Source: Massilia terrae (lineage in GTDB: Bacteria; Pseudomonadota; Gammaproteobacteria; Burkholderiales; Burkholderiaceae_D). From it: a DNA stretch of 64,000 bases. A program made the translations under genes and the position numbers. Under the pieces are notes generated by a model. The model had not been told where the DNA came from and made no database searches. It worked only from the letters and a program-made list of their open reading frames with translations. How positions within the stretch are numbered: position 1 is the stretch's first letter; every line of letters starts with the position of its first letter. The stretch lies in NCBI RefSeq assembly GCF_024753145.1, contig NZ_JANUGU010000003.1, positions 425,032-489,031 of the forward strand, read 5' to 3'. Of the stretch, positions 37,917 to 46,219 are shown in pieces.

Positions 37917-38246
37917 TCAAATCTTCCCGTGGCCAAACAGGGCCGAAACGAGCGGATCGCGGCGCGGACCCGGCGGCTTGCGCTTGGCGCAAACGCTTCC
38001 GTCTGCTCCCAGCTCTTCCAGGAAATCCCGGATGGCAGACGGATCAGCGTTCAGGCGCAAATGGCCGCGCTGCGTCGGATCGGCGCGCCCGACCCCGGCC
38101 AGCTTGAGTTCATTCATGTAATTGCGGGCCGCGCGGTCGGCGACGCCAAGAAGGCCGACAACATCGTCCGGCCCCATCGAGCGGTCCGCAAGCGCGGCAA
38201 CGAGCCGGCGGAGATTCTCGATCCGCCGGATGCTTGCTGTATTCAT
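37917..38246 (-). CDS. Small helix-turn-helix-like protein, unknown
   Basis: The product has 109 aa, basic and mostly helical. Residues ~8-50 look like a winged-helix/HTH unit (L-R-R-L-V-A-A-L-A-D-R-S-M-G-P-D-D-V-V-G-L-L-G-V-A-D-R-A-A with a following recognition-like helix). The C-terminal part has many Lys/Arg/Pro. The ATG overlaps the upstream hydrolase stop by one base, and the stop is 3 bp before the barrel-protein start, so it is embedded in the operon. It may be a local regulator. I do not recognise the family, and the HTH call is by eye. Confidence 0.6.
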   Translation of the reverse strand: MNTASIRRIENLRRLVAALADRSMGPDDVVGLLGVADRAARNYMNELKLAGVGRADPTQRGHLRLNADPSAIRDFLEELGADGSVCAKRKPPGPRRDPLVSALFGHGKI

Positions 38247-39271
38247 CAGTTCCTGGAATATTTCGCGATGAATTTGAAGGCGCGGTCGAAGGTGTCACGC
38301 GTCTCATCACTGTCGCCGTAGATGTAGACGTGGCCGCCGGGCGCGGCGTCGTACAGCTTCACCTCGAAGGTCTTGCCCTGTGCTTTCAGTGCATCGATCA
38401 GGCGTCCGGAATGCAGCTGCCAAGGCACGATCTTGTCGCCGAGGGTGCCGATCACGAGCAGCGGTGTCTGGATCTTGTCGACATGGTTGATGGGCGAGAC
38501 ATCCATGTACACGGGAAGATTTTCAAATGGCAGCTTGCCGTTGAAGCTGGGGCTTTCATTAGCCACTTCCTGGCGACGATATTCCGGCTTGTAGGCCATA
38601 TACGCGACAAAATCCGCCAAGCCCGCAATATCCACGGCAGCCTTGAAGCGCTTCGGCGCCTTTTCGATGGCGTTCAGGGTGACCATCCCTCCCCGGCTAT
38701 GGCCCATGATGGACACCGCGCTGCTGTCGACAAAATCCTGGCGCGCGATATAGTCGCCGGCGGCGATCACGTCGGCCGCATCGGTCACGCCGTAATCGTT
38801 GCGATAGTGCTCGGCGCCATAACCGCGGCTCCCGCGGTATTCGGGGAAAATCACGACGAAGCCGTGCGATATTGCCGCCTCGATCATCGGAAAGAAGGGC
38901 CAGTCCAGATGTTCATGGATGCCTCCGTGGACGATGACCACGGCAGGATAGCGTTTGCCCGGTTCACGCTTCACGGGACTGAACACGTAGCCCGGAATCA
39001 GCAGCTTGTCAGGCGTCGGGAAATAGACCCGCTTCATGCGGATACGGTCGCCGTATTCCTGCATGAAACTGAGCGCGATGACGTTCTGGTCCGCCTCGTA
39101 GGCAGTCGTCTGCAAGACTTCCAGGCGAGTGCCGACGTCCTTCGCATCGCGATTGATGTACTTGTCGAGCGCGCCTTCCTTCGGCTGATCGTCCTTCGCC
39201 AGGACACTGCCTCCGACAGCCAGCGCCAGCATCACGCAGACGGACCTGAAAAACCAGCGAAACTTCGACAT
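38246..39271 (-). CDS. Secreted alpha/beta hydrolase, prolyl-oligopeptidase (S9)-like
   Basis: The product has 341 aa. A signal peptide (hydrophobic 7-24, cleavage near V-L-A-K) precedes an alpha/beta-hydrolase of the S9/dipeptidyl peptidase type: H-G-G-I-H-E-H, R-G-S-R-G-Y-G and Ser192 in G-H-S-R-G-G. Acid and histidine lie in G-D-K-I-V-P-W and G-G-H-V-Y. It would be periplasmic or secreted and could cleave peptides or esters for uptake by the neighbouring ABC system. It is 48 bp downstream of the carrier gene and coupled to the HTH gene. Confidence 0.88.
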   Translation of the reverse strand: MSKFRWFFRSVCVMLALAVGGSVLAKDDQPKEGALDKYINRDAKDVGTRLEVLQTTAYEADQNVIALSFMQEYGDRIRMKRVYFPTPDKLLIPGYVFSPVKREPGKRYPAVVIVHGGIHEHLDWPFFPMIEAAISHGFVVIFPEYRGSRGYGAEHYRNDYGVTDAADVIAAGDYIARQDFVDSSAVSIMGHSRGGMVTLNAIEKAPKRFKAAVDIAGLADFVAYMAYKPEYRRQEVANESPSFNGKLPFENLPVYMDVSPINHVDKIQTPLLVIGTLGDKIVPWQLHSGRLIDALKAQGKTFEVKLYDAAPGGHVYIYGDSDETRDTFDRAFKFIAKYSRN

Positions 39272-39319
39272 GCCATTCTCCGTTAATAAAATAATGTTAT
39301 AGCGTTTTCCCCGTCAGGC

Positions 39320-40690
39320 TCAGGCCAGCCGGGACAGGACAAACAAGGATAGCGTGACCACGATGGCCCCGCCGATCCGCGTGGCGATCTGCGCGAACGG
39401 CATCATCTGCATGCGGTTGGCGGCGGTGAGGATCGCCACGTCACCGGTGCCGCCCTGCCCGCTGTGGCAAGCGTTGACGATGGCCGTCTCGATCGGATAC
39501 ATCCCCATGCGCCGGCCGACCACGAAGCCGGTCGCCATCAGGGCCGCGACCGTGGAAACAATGGTGATCAGATTACTCACCGTGAACGATGCAATCAACT
39601 TTTCCCAAGGCGTCATCGCCGCGCCGATCGCGAACAGCAGCGGATAGGTCACCGCGGTCGAGAAGAACTTGTAGACGATGTGCGACGATTGCTGCAGTTG
39701 CGGCGACACCAGCCGCCCCACCTTGAACAACACGGCGATGAACAGCATCGCCACCGGCGCCGGGAAGTCAAACAGCCGGAAGCACATCAGCCCCAGCATG
39801 TAGAGCGAGATGGCCGTGAGCCCGGCCGCCGCAAGGCCCGCCACGTCGACCGCGCCGGCATGGCATTCTTCCTCGGCCGCCAGCTCATCACCCGAACCTG
39901 GCTGCAGCCGACCTTTACCGGTCAGGTGGGGCTTGCGCTTGCCGATGAAATTGAGGGTGCCGGACATCAGGATCGCGCTCAGGCTGCCCAGCATCACGGG
40001 CGGCAGCACCTGGGCGAACACGTCGCCCTGCGCCTGGCCGAGGATGCCCGCATAGCCGATCGAGAGCGGAATCGCGCCCTCGCCCACGCCGCCGGCCATG
40101 ATCGGTACCACGATGAAGAACAGTGCGTGCTTCCAGCCCAGCCCCAAAGCCGTGCCCACAAGCGTTCCAACGATTGCCGCCACCACCGTGCCGGAGGCGA
40201 GCGGCACGAAGATCTTCAGGAAGCCTTTCACCAGCACGGCGCGGTCCATGCTGAAAATACTGCCGACGATGATGGAGGCGATGAACAGGTACAGGAAATT
40301 GCTGACCTTGGTGAACTTGACGACATTGTCGAGCAAGACCGGCGGGATCGCGTGCAGGTAGACCAGCAGCGAAGGCACGAAGGTCGCAAAGATCGCCGCC
40401 GCGCCGATGTGGCGCAGCACAGGCAGGCGCTTGCCGATTTCGCCGCAGGTGAAGCCGCCGACGCAGAGGATCGCGATGGACACCGAAATATCGGTCGGCA
40501 CCTTGTCCAGCACGACGAAACCGGCAATCAGCGCAAGCAGCAGGACGTACACCGGCAGCGGAATGACGCCGATGCGTGTCGCCATCAGGCGCCACCAGAC
40601 GGTACGCCAGCTGGTTCCTTGGTCCTCGTGTACAAGCGTGGCCGCGGCTGCGGCCTGGTTCAGGTCGACGGCTTTCACATCGGTCTCCAT
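39320..40690 (-). CDS. 2-hydroxycarboxylate transporter family carrier (CitS/MaeN-like)
   Basis: The product has 456 aa with about 11 membrane segments. Two inverted-repeat G-G-x-G-x motifs typical of the 2HCT family are visible: A-G-G-V-G-E-G-A-I-P in the first half and S-G-Q-G-G-T-G-D-V-A-I in the second. C-terminal N-R-M-Q-M-M-P-F-A-Q matches the citrate/malate carriers. Substrates of the family are citrate, malate, lactate and similar, with Na+ or H+. The match is strong for the family; the substrate is not determined here. Confidence 0.92.
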   Translation of the reverse strand: METDVKAVDLNQAAAAATLVHEDQGTSWRTVWWRLMATRIGVIPLPVYVLLLALIAGFVVLDKVPTDISVSIAILCVGGFTCGEIGKRLPVLRHIGAAAIFATFVPSLLVYLHAIPPVLLDNVVKFTKVSNFLYLFIASIIVGSIFSMDRAVLVKGFLKIFVPLASGTVVAAIVGTLVGTALGLGWKHALFFIVVPIMAGGVGEGAIPLSIGYAGILGQAQGDVFAQVLPPVMLGSLSAILMSGTLNFIGKRKPHLTGKGRLQPGSGDELAAEEECHAGAVDVAGLAAAGLTAISLYMLGLMCFRLFDFPAPVAMLFIAVLFKVGRLVSPQLQQSSHIVYKFFSTAVTYPLLFAIGAAMTPWEKLIASFTVSNLITIVSTVAALMATGFVVGRRMGMYPIETAIVNACHSGQGGTGDVAILTAANRMQMMPFAQIATRIGGAIVVTLSLFVLSRLA

Positions 40691-40713
40691 TTTCTTATGT
40701 TCCCTTGCGAGAT

Positions 40714-41781
40714 TTAGCGCGCGTAGGTCAGCACGCTGAAGGTATTGGGCAGGAAGCGCGTGCTCGCCTCACCCGCATCGTTGTAGCTTTCCACGTACTG
40801 GGCATTGACCAGGAAGACCTTGCCGGTGGCTTCATCCAGCACGCCGGTCCGCGCCATCGGCCGCGTGCCGATGGTCTGCGCGAGCCGGTATTTCTCCGGA
40901 CTGTCCTGGGCGATCACGCTCATCGTCGCTTCTTGGCCATTCGCGGTCAGGATGGTTGCGCTCTTCGCGTCGTACATCACCTCGTCCACGCCACGGCCGA
41001 TCGGCAGGCTGGCGATCGCGCGGCCGTCGCGCGCGTCGAGCACAGCCAGCTGCGGCGCCACCTTGTCCTTACCGCGGCAGCCCACGAACAGGCGCTGATT
41101 CGCCAGGTCGAGATCCAGCGATGACGGCTGGAGGCAGGTTCCCAGCTTCAGCTCACCGGCCTCCTTCAGCGCACGGGCGTCGATGCGCGCCACCAGCGCG
41201 CGGTCGCGCAGCGGCAGGTAGATATTCCCCTGGCCATCGGGGCGCGGCGCATCCACCTTGATGCTGTGCAGGACGACCTCGCCCACCTGCTGGCCGGTGC
41301 GGGCGTCGAAGAACAGGACCGGTGTCGTTCCCTTGTCGGTATCGGCCTCGCCCACCATCGCGAAACGCCGGCTGGCCGGATCGTAGGTGGCGCCGTCGAA
41401 GCCGCCGGTGCTGCTCTTGAAGCGCTTGATGGTCTTCAGCGACGAGGGACGGAACAGGATGACGTCGCCCTCGGTCGTCCCGGCGATGCCCAGGTCGAAC
41501 TCCAGCGCGAGTGCGGCGGTGTTGGTGTCCTCGCTATGCTTCAGTGTCTTGATCATCTTGCCGGCGCGGGTATCGTAGACGTGCAAGCCATCCGCGCGGT
41601 GCGCGATGAACAGGTGGCCGCGCTGCGCATCGAGGGCGTTGTAGTCCCAGCCCGTGTCGCTGCTCTTGATCGTCACCACCTTCTCCAGATGGTAGCCAGG
41701 CGCATCGGCCGCGCTCGCGCTCGCGCTCGTGCACAGGATGAGGGCGGCGCCGGCCAGGCGGTGGTGAATTGCTTGATGCAT
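40714..41781 (-). CDS. Secreted YncE-like beta-propeller protein
   Basis: The product has 355 aa. A signal peptide (A-G-A-A-L-I-L-C-T-S-A-S-A-S-A-A-D) is followed by repeated blades with patterns such as H-L-F-I-A-H-R-A-D-G-L-H-V-Y-D, R-L-F-V-G-C-R-G-K-D and V-L-D-A-R-D-G-R-A-I-A. This is the YncE/40-residue YVTN-type propeller, often periplasmic and linked to surface uptake. It lies between the two barrel and carrier genes with 22-23 bp gaps, so it belongs to the operon. A binding or scaffold role is likely; no catalytic residues are known for the family. Confidence 0.85.
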   Translation of the reverse strand: MHQAIHHRLAGAALILCTSASASAADAPGYHLEKVVTIKSSDTGWDYNALDAQRGHLFIAHRADGLHVYDTRAGKMIKTLKHSEDTNTAALALEFDLGIAGTTEGDVILFRPSSLKTIKRFKSSTGGFDGATYDPASRRFAMVGEADTDKGTTPVLFFDARTGQQVGEVVLHSIKVDAPRPDGQGNIYLPLRDRALVARIDARALKEAGELKLGTCLQPSSLDLDLANQRLFVGCRGKDKVAPQLAVLDARDGRAIASLPIGRGVDEVMYDAKSATILTANGQEATMSVIAQDSPEKYRLAQTIGTRPMARTGVLDEATGKVFLVNAQYVESYNDAGEASTRFLPNTFSVLTYAR

Positions 41782-41803
41782 GGTGTGTTCCTCGTTCTCG
41801 CTA

Positions 41804-42583
41804 TCAGTTGTGTGAGCCGTTCATGTCCAGGCCCCAGGTCAGGCCGAAGCGCAGTTCGGTCAGGTGCGCGCCGTCGGTGCGCACCCGGCGCACCGCGGCG
41901 TCGAGCGCGAGCTCTTCGCCGATCTTCCACACCAGGCCGGCCAGCTTCCCGTTCGCGCTCGGCTCGCCGGCGGTATGCTCGTGGGTCAGCTCGACGACGG
42001 GATGCACGGTCCAGTCTTCCGGGCCTTCGAAGATCAGTCCATGGAACTGGCCCCAATGGTGTTCGCGGTCGCGTTCACTCGCCACGTTCAGGTGCACGGC
42101 GCCCCATTCGAAGCGTTGCGATGCGATCGCAGCGCACTCGCCACCGTTGCCGTGCTCGCCGTGATAGCCGGGCAACAAGGCCGAGCATTCCACCGCGACG
42201 CTGATGCCCGATCCCCCATCCTGCAGGCTGCCCCGGCGGAGCACGTGCTTCAGGGAGACCTGGGTGTCGTTCAGGCCGGTGCGGTAAGGCGTGTCGGTGC
42301 GATCGATGCCGGTCTGGACACGGCCTTCGGCCACGAACTCGGTATCGGCGCCGAGGCCGAAATTGAGGACGGCGAATGGCAGGGTGCGCATCCGGCCGCC
42401 GGTCTGGCGCAGATAACCGCCGCCCAGTTCGAGTTCGAACATTCCCTTCTCAGCCACTGCCGCATCGGTCCCGTCAAAGGGCCGCATGGCATTGGCGGAT
42501 GGCGCGATCAGTGCGCCAATCGAGGCCAGCACCAGCGAGGAAAGCAAGCGCCTGCACGGCGCCGCCCGGAAATACAACTGCAT
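41804..42583 (-). CDS. Predicted outer-membrane protein, MetA/DUF-type barrel
   Basis: The product has 259 aa. A signal peptide (L-L-S-S-L-V-L-A-S-I-G-A-L-I-A-P-S-A-N-A) is followed by beta-strand-rich sequence (G-M-F-E-L-E-L-G-G-G-Y, L-R-F-G-L-T-W-G-L). I start at ATG 42583, because upstream codons (to 42628) would overlap the ABC ATPase gene and place charged residues before the signal. It resembles the barrel protein at 37149 only in general character. Function unknown; a small-solute pore or surface protein is likely. Confidence 0.7.
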   Translation of the reverse strand: MQLYFRAAPCRRLLSSLVLASIGALIAPSANAMRPFDGTDAAVAEKGMFELELGGGYLRQTGGRMRTLPFAVLNFGLGADTEFVAEGRVQTGIDRTDTPYRTGLNDTQVSLKHVLRRGSLQDGGSGISVAVECSALLPGYHGEHGNGGECAAIASQRFEWGAVHLNVASERDREHHWGQFHGLIFEGPEDWTVHPVVELTHEHTAGEPSANGKLAGLVWKIGEELALDAAVRRVRTDGAHLTELRFGLTWGLDMNGSHN

Positions 42584-42609
42584 ATAGTCTCCTGATTTTG
42601 TTGAGCCAG

Positions 42610-44397
42610 TCAGCCGCGCGCAACGCAAGCGACCGCGTGATCGTCGCCGACGGTCACCATGACCAGGTCCCCGGTGGCGTGCTCATTGAAATAATCGAAA
42701 CCCTCCGGCGCCGGCGGCGCCGCCAGCTCCGGGGTCGACAAGTGGTAGCCGCCGTCGCGCGAGCGCTTCAGGCGCGGTGTCGACCGCAGCAGGGTGAGCG
42801 TGTAGGGGTGGCGGGCGTCACCATAGATCGCCTGGCGTGAGCCGATCTCGATAATTCGCCCGCGATACATGACCGCGACGCGATCCGCGATCTGTTCGAC
42901 TACGCCCAGGTCGTGCGAGATGAACAGGTAGGTAAAGCCGAACTTCGCTTGCAGCCCGACCAGCAGGTCGAGCACCTGCTTCTGGATGGTGAGGTCGAGC
43001 GCGGAAACCGGTTCGTCCGCCACGACCAGCTGCGGCTCGCCGACGATGGCCCGTGCGATGCAGACCCGTTGCCGCTGGCCGCCCGACAGCTCATGCGGAA
43101 AGCGCTCCAGTTGTTCTTCCGTAATGCCGACTTCGCGCAGCATCAGGCGCGCACGCTCCAAGCGCTGCTGGCGATTCAAGTCCGGCACATTGCGCAGTCC
43201 CTCAGCGACGATCTGCGTCAGGTTCATGCGCGGGTCGAGCGAGGAAAACGGATCCTGGAACACCATTTGAATCTGGCGGCGGTACTCCTGCAGGCGGCGG
43301 CCTTCGAAAGCGGCTACGTCCTCCCCGTTGAAGCGGATCGTGCCGCCCGCTTCACGCGCCAGCCGCGTCAGCGTGCGGCCGATGGTGGTCTTGCCGGATC
43401 CGGACTCGCCCACCACGGCCAGGGTTTCCCCTTTCCGGATGTCGAGGTCGACGCAGTTCACCGCCATCGTGCGCGCCGCCTTGCGCCAGAAGCGCTCGGC
43501 CTTGCCGGCGAAACTCACGCAAAGCCGGCGCACCTCGATCAGCTTGTCGCCGATCCGCTTGTCCGGATCCACGTCCCGGCGGCTCGGCAAGGCATCCAGC
43601 AGCGCGCGGGTATAGGCATGGGTGGGCGCCAGCAGGATGTCGCGGGTCGTCCCGGTCTCGATCAGCTGGCCAAGCCGCATGACGACCACACGCTGGGCGT
43701 AATGGCTCACCAGGCCGAGATCGTGGCTCACCAACAGCACCGCCGTGCCGAATTCGAACGCCAGCTCGGCCATGATGTCCATGACCTCCTTCTGGCTGAG
43801 TGCATCCAGCGCCGTGGTCGGCTCGTCCGCGATCAATAATTTGGGCCGCGCCAGCATGACCGATGCCAGCATGATGCGCTGGCGCATGCCGCCTGAAAAC
43901 TCGTGCGGATAGGCGTCGAAGCAGGCCTCGGGGCGAACGATCCGGACGCGCGCGAGCATCGCCAGGCATGCCGCCCGCGCCGCCTCTTCGCTCATCGTGC
44001 GATGCTGGCGCAAGGACTCCATCATCTGCACGCCGATTCGCAGCGCCGGGTTCAGCGACACCAGCGGTTCCTGGAACACCATGCCGACCTCGCTGCCGCG
44101 TACCGCCTGCATCGCCGCCGGGCCGCACTGGAGCAGGTCGCGCCCGCACAGGCGGATGCTGCCGCTTTCCACGTGCACCGCGGACGGCAGCAGTTGCAGG
44201 ACGGCGCGACCGATCATGGTCTTGCCGCTGCCGGACTCCCCGACCAGCGCGACGATTTCGCCTGCGTCGATATGCAGGTCGACCGTGTCGACCACCCGGC
44301 GCAGGCTCCGGTCGGCACGCCGCACGCCGATGCACAGCTGTTCGATCGCGAGCACCGGCGCACTCTGCTGCAGCGGCGCGATTGACAGTGAATTCAT
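42610..44397 (-). CDS. Dipeptide/oligopeptide ABC transporter, fused double ATPase
   Basis: The product has 595 aa. Two complete ABC ATPase halves (about 15-265 and 290-545) each have Walker A (G-E-S-G-S-G-K-T), signature (F-S-G-G-M-R-Q-R and L-S-G-G-Q-R-Q-R) and Walker B (L-L-I-A-D-E-P and L-V-V-A-D-E-P). This is a DppD-DppF fusion, as in GsiA, with the oligopeptide C-terminal extension. It powers the permease pair upstream in the operon and works with the binding protein at 48441. The dipeptide-type family also imports glutathione, nickel or other small peptides, so the exact solute is open. Confidence 0.95.
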   Translation of the reverse strand: MNSLSIAPLQQSAPVLAIEQLCIGVRRADRSLRRVVDTVDLHIDAGEIVALVGESGSGKTMIGRAVLQLLPSAVHVESGSIRLCGRDLLQCGPAAMQAVRGSEVGMVFQEPLVSLNPALRIGVQMMESLRQHRTMSEEAARAACLAMLARVRIVRPEACFDAYPHEFSGGMRQRIMLASVMLARPKLLIADEPTTALDALSQKEVMDIMAELAFEFGTAVLLVSHDLGLVSHYAQRVVVMRLGQLIETGTTRDILLAPTHAYTRALLDALPSRRDVDPDKRIGDKLIEVRRLCVSFAGKAERFWRKAARTMAVNCVDLDIRKGETLAVVGESGSGKTTIGRTLTRLAREAGGTIRFNGEDVAAFEGRRLQEYRRQIQMVFQDPFSSLDPRMNLTQIVAEGLRNVPDLNRQQRLERARLMLREVGITEEQLERFPHELSGGQRQRVCIARAIVGEPQLVVADEPVSALDLTIQKQVLDLLVGLQAKFGFTYLFISHDLGVVEQIADRVAVMYRGRIIEIGSRQAIYGDARHPYTLTLLRSTPRLKRSRDGGYHLSTPELAAPPAPEGFDYFNEHATGDLVMVTVGDDHAVACVARG

Positions 44398-44408
44398 GCT
44401 TCGTTTTC

Positions 44409-45251
44409 CTACAGATTATTCATGCGCGGATCGAACTGGTCGCGCAGCGCGTCGCCCAGCAGGTTCACCGCGAGCAGCGACAGCGAAATGCTCACGCCCG
44501 GCGCGATCGCAAGCCACGGAGCGTGGTAGATGTGGTTGCGGCTATCGGCCAGCATGCCGCCCCAGCTCGACATCGGCGGCGGCACGCCCAGTCCGAGGAA
44601 GGACAGCGCGCTTTCGGCCAGCAGGGCCCATCCGAACAAGGCCGTGCCCAGCACGATGATCGACGATACGCAATTCGGCAGGATGTGGCGGAACAGCGTG
44701 AACAGGTCGGAGTTGCCCATCACGCGAGAAGCCTGCACAAACTCCTTTTCACGCAGCGACAGCACGCTCGCCCGCACCACCCGCGCCACTGAGGGCAGGT
44801 AGGTCAGGCTCAGGGCGACCACCACACCGGCCCGCGACGGCCCGAACACGGCCATGATGCCCAACGCCATAATCAGGGAGGGAAAGGCCAGCAGCGCATC
44901 GAGCACGGTGGAGACCACGCGTTCGGTCCAGCCGCCGAAGAAGCCGATGGCCGCGCCGACGATACTTCCGCCCGTCACGGCCAGCAGCACCGTCAGGCTG
45001 CTGATCGACATGGTGGCGCTGGCGCCGGCCATCAGGCGGCTCAGTACATCGCGGCCCCACTCGTCGGTGCCGAGCCAGTGCAGCAGCGAGGGCGCCTGCA
45101 GCCGGTGCGGGAGGTCGATGTCCAGCGGATCGTAGGGCGTGTGCAGGTAGCCGGCCACCGCGATCAGCACCATCAGCGCCAGCAAGGGAGCGCCGATGCG
45201 CGCGTTCGGGCGGCGCATCAGGGCACGCCAGGATCGGGGCGAGACCTTCAC
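44409..45251 (-). CDS. Dipeptide-type ABC permease (DppC/OppC family)
   Basis: The product has 280 aa. Six membrane segments and the BPD permease motif (A-S-R-V-M-G-N-S-D-L-F-T-L-F-R-H-I-L-P-N) place it as the second permease of the dipeptide system. The N-terminal H-W-L-G-T-D-E-W-G-R-D-V-L motif is typical of DppC. The GTG at 45251 overlaps the DppB stop (GTGA) and is preferred; a GTG at 45284 would add 11 residues inside the previous gene. It is followed 11 bp later by the ATPase gene. Confidence 0.92.
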   Translation of the reverse strand: MKVSPRSWRALMRRPNARIGAPLLALMVLIAVAGYLHTPYDPLDIDLPHRLQAPSLLHWLGTDEWGRDVLSRLMAGASATMSISSLTVLLAVTGGSIVGAAIGFFGGWTERVVSTVLDALLAFPSLIMALGIMAVFGPSRAGVVVALSLTYLPSVARVVRASVLSLREKEFVQASRVMGNSDLFTLFRHILPNCVSSIIVLGTALFGWALLAESALSFLGLGVPPPMSSWGGMLADSRNHIYHAPWLAIAPGVSISLSLLAVNLLGDALRDQFDPRMNNL

Positions 45252-46189
45252 AGGCGCACCCTCGGATCCAGCAGGGGGTAGCACAGGTCGACCAGCAGGT
45301 TGACCACGACGTAGACCGTCCCGATGAACAGCAGGCAGCCCTGCACCACCGGATAGTCGCGGGCGAAGATGCTCTCCACCAGCAGTCGTCCCATGCCCGG
45401 CAGCGAAAAGACGGTCTCGGTGACGACCGCGCCACCCAGCAGCGAACCGAGCGTGAGGCCGATCATGGTCCAGGTGGGCGCCATGGCGTTTTTCAGCACG
45501 TGGCGCAGCGCCACCCTGGTCTCGCCGAGACCCTTGGCGCGTGCGTGGGTGACGTACTCCAGCCGCAGCACTTCGATGGTGCTGGCGCGCGCCATCCGGA
45601 TGATCACACCGGTTTCGATCAGCGCCAGCGATACCGTCGGCATGATCAGGTAGCGCAAGCCTTCGGCCAGGTCATCGGCGGGCGAGACATAACCGACCAC
45701 CGGCAACCAATCCAGCCAGATGCCGAACACCAGAAGGAACATCAGGCCCAGCCAGAAGCTGGGAATCGACAGGAAACCAATGGCCAGCGCCATGATCCCG
45801 ACGTCGGTGCGCGTATCCTGGCGCCACGCCGCCAGCATCCCGGCCGGAATCGCCAGCAGGGAGGCCAGCAGCACGGCCGGGATCACGAACGAGGCGGTCA
45901 CCGCAAGGCTGGACAGCAGCATCGGCAGCACCGCCTGCTGCTGGGTGATCGACACGCCGAGGTCCCCTTGCGCCACCCTGCCCAGCCAGGACAGGAACTG
46001 CAGGGGCAGCGCCCGGTCCAGTCCCAGCTCGGTACGCATGCTCGCCAGCGCCTGCGGGTTCTCGATGTCACCCAGCATGAGCTGGGCTGGATCGCCGGGA
46101 ACCAGCCGGATCAGGGCAAACACGATCATGGACACCAGCAGCAGTGTCGGTAACGCCATGAGGATGCGGTTTATCGCAAATTTCAACAT
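45248..46189 (-). CDS. Dipeptide-type ABC permease (DppB/OppB family)
   Basis: The product has 313 aa. Typical DppB features are R-I-L-M-A-L-P-T-L near the start, L-V-P-G-D-P-A, G-D-L-G-V-S and the permease motif Y-V-T-H-A-R-A-K-G-L-G before the last helices. It forms the channel with the DppC-like protein. The gene lies 30 bp after the TonB receptor and is coupled to DppC by GTGA. The upstream neighbour suggests that the solute first crosses the outer membrane by the TonB receptor. Confidence 0.94.
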   Translation of the reverse strand: MLKFAINRILMALPTLLLVSMIVFALIRLVPGDPAQLMLGDIENPQALASMRTELGLDRALPLQFLSWLGRVAQGDLGVSITQQQAVLPMLLSSLAVTASFVIPAVLLASLLAIPAGMLAAWRQDTRTDVGIMALAIGFLSIPSFWLGLMFLLVFGIWLDWLPVVGYVSPADDLAEGLRYLIMPTVSLALIETGVIIRMARASTIEVLRLEYVTHARAKGLGETRVALRHVLKNAMAPTWTMIGLTLGSLLGGAVVTETVFSLPGMGRLLVESIFARDYPVVQGCLLFIGTVYVVVNLLVDLCYPLLDPRVRL

Positions 46190-46219
46190 AAATGCTTTCG
46201 AACGCTAGCCCGGCTCCGC

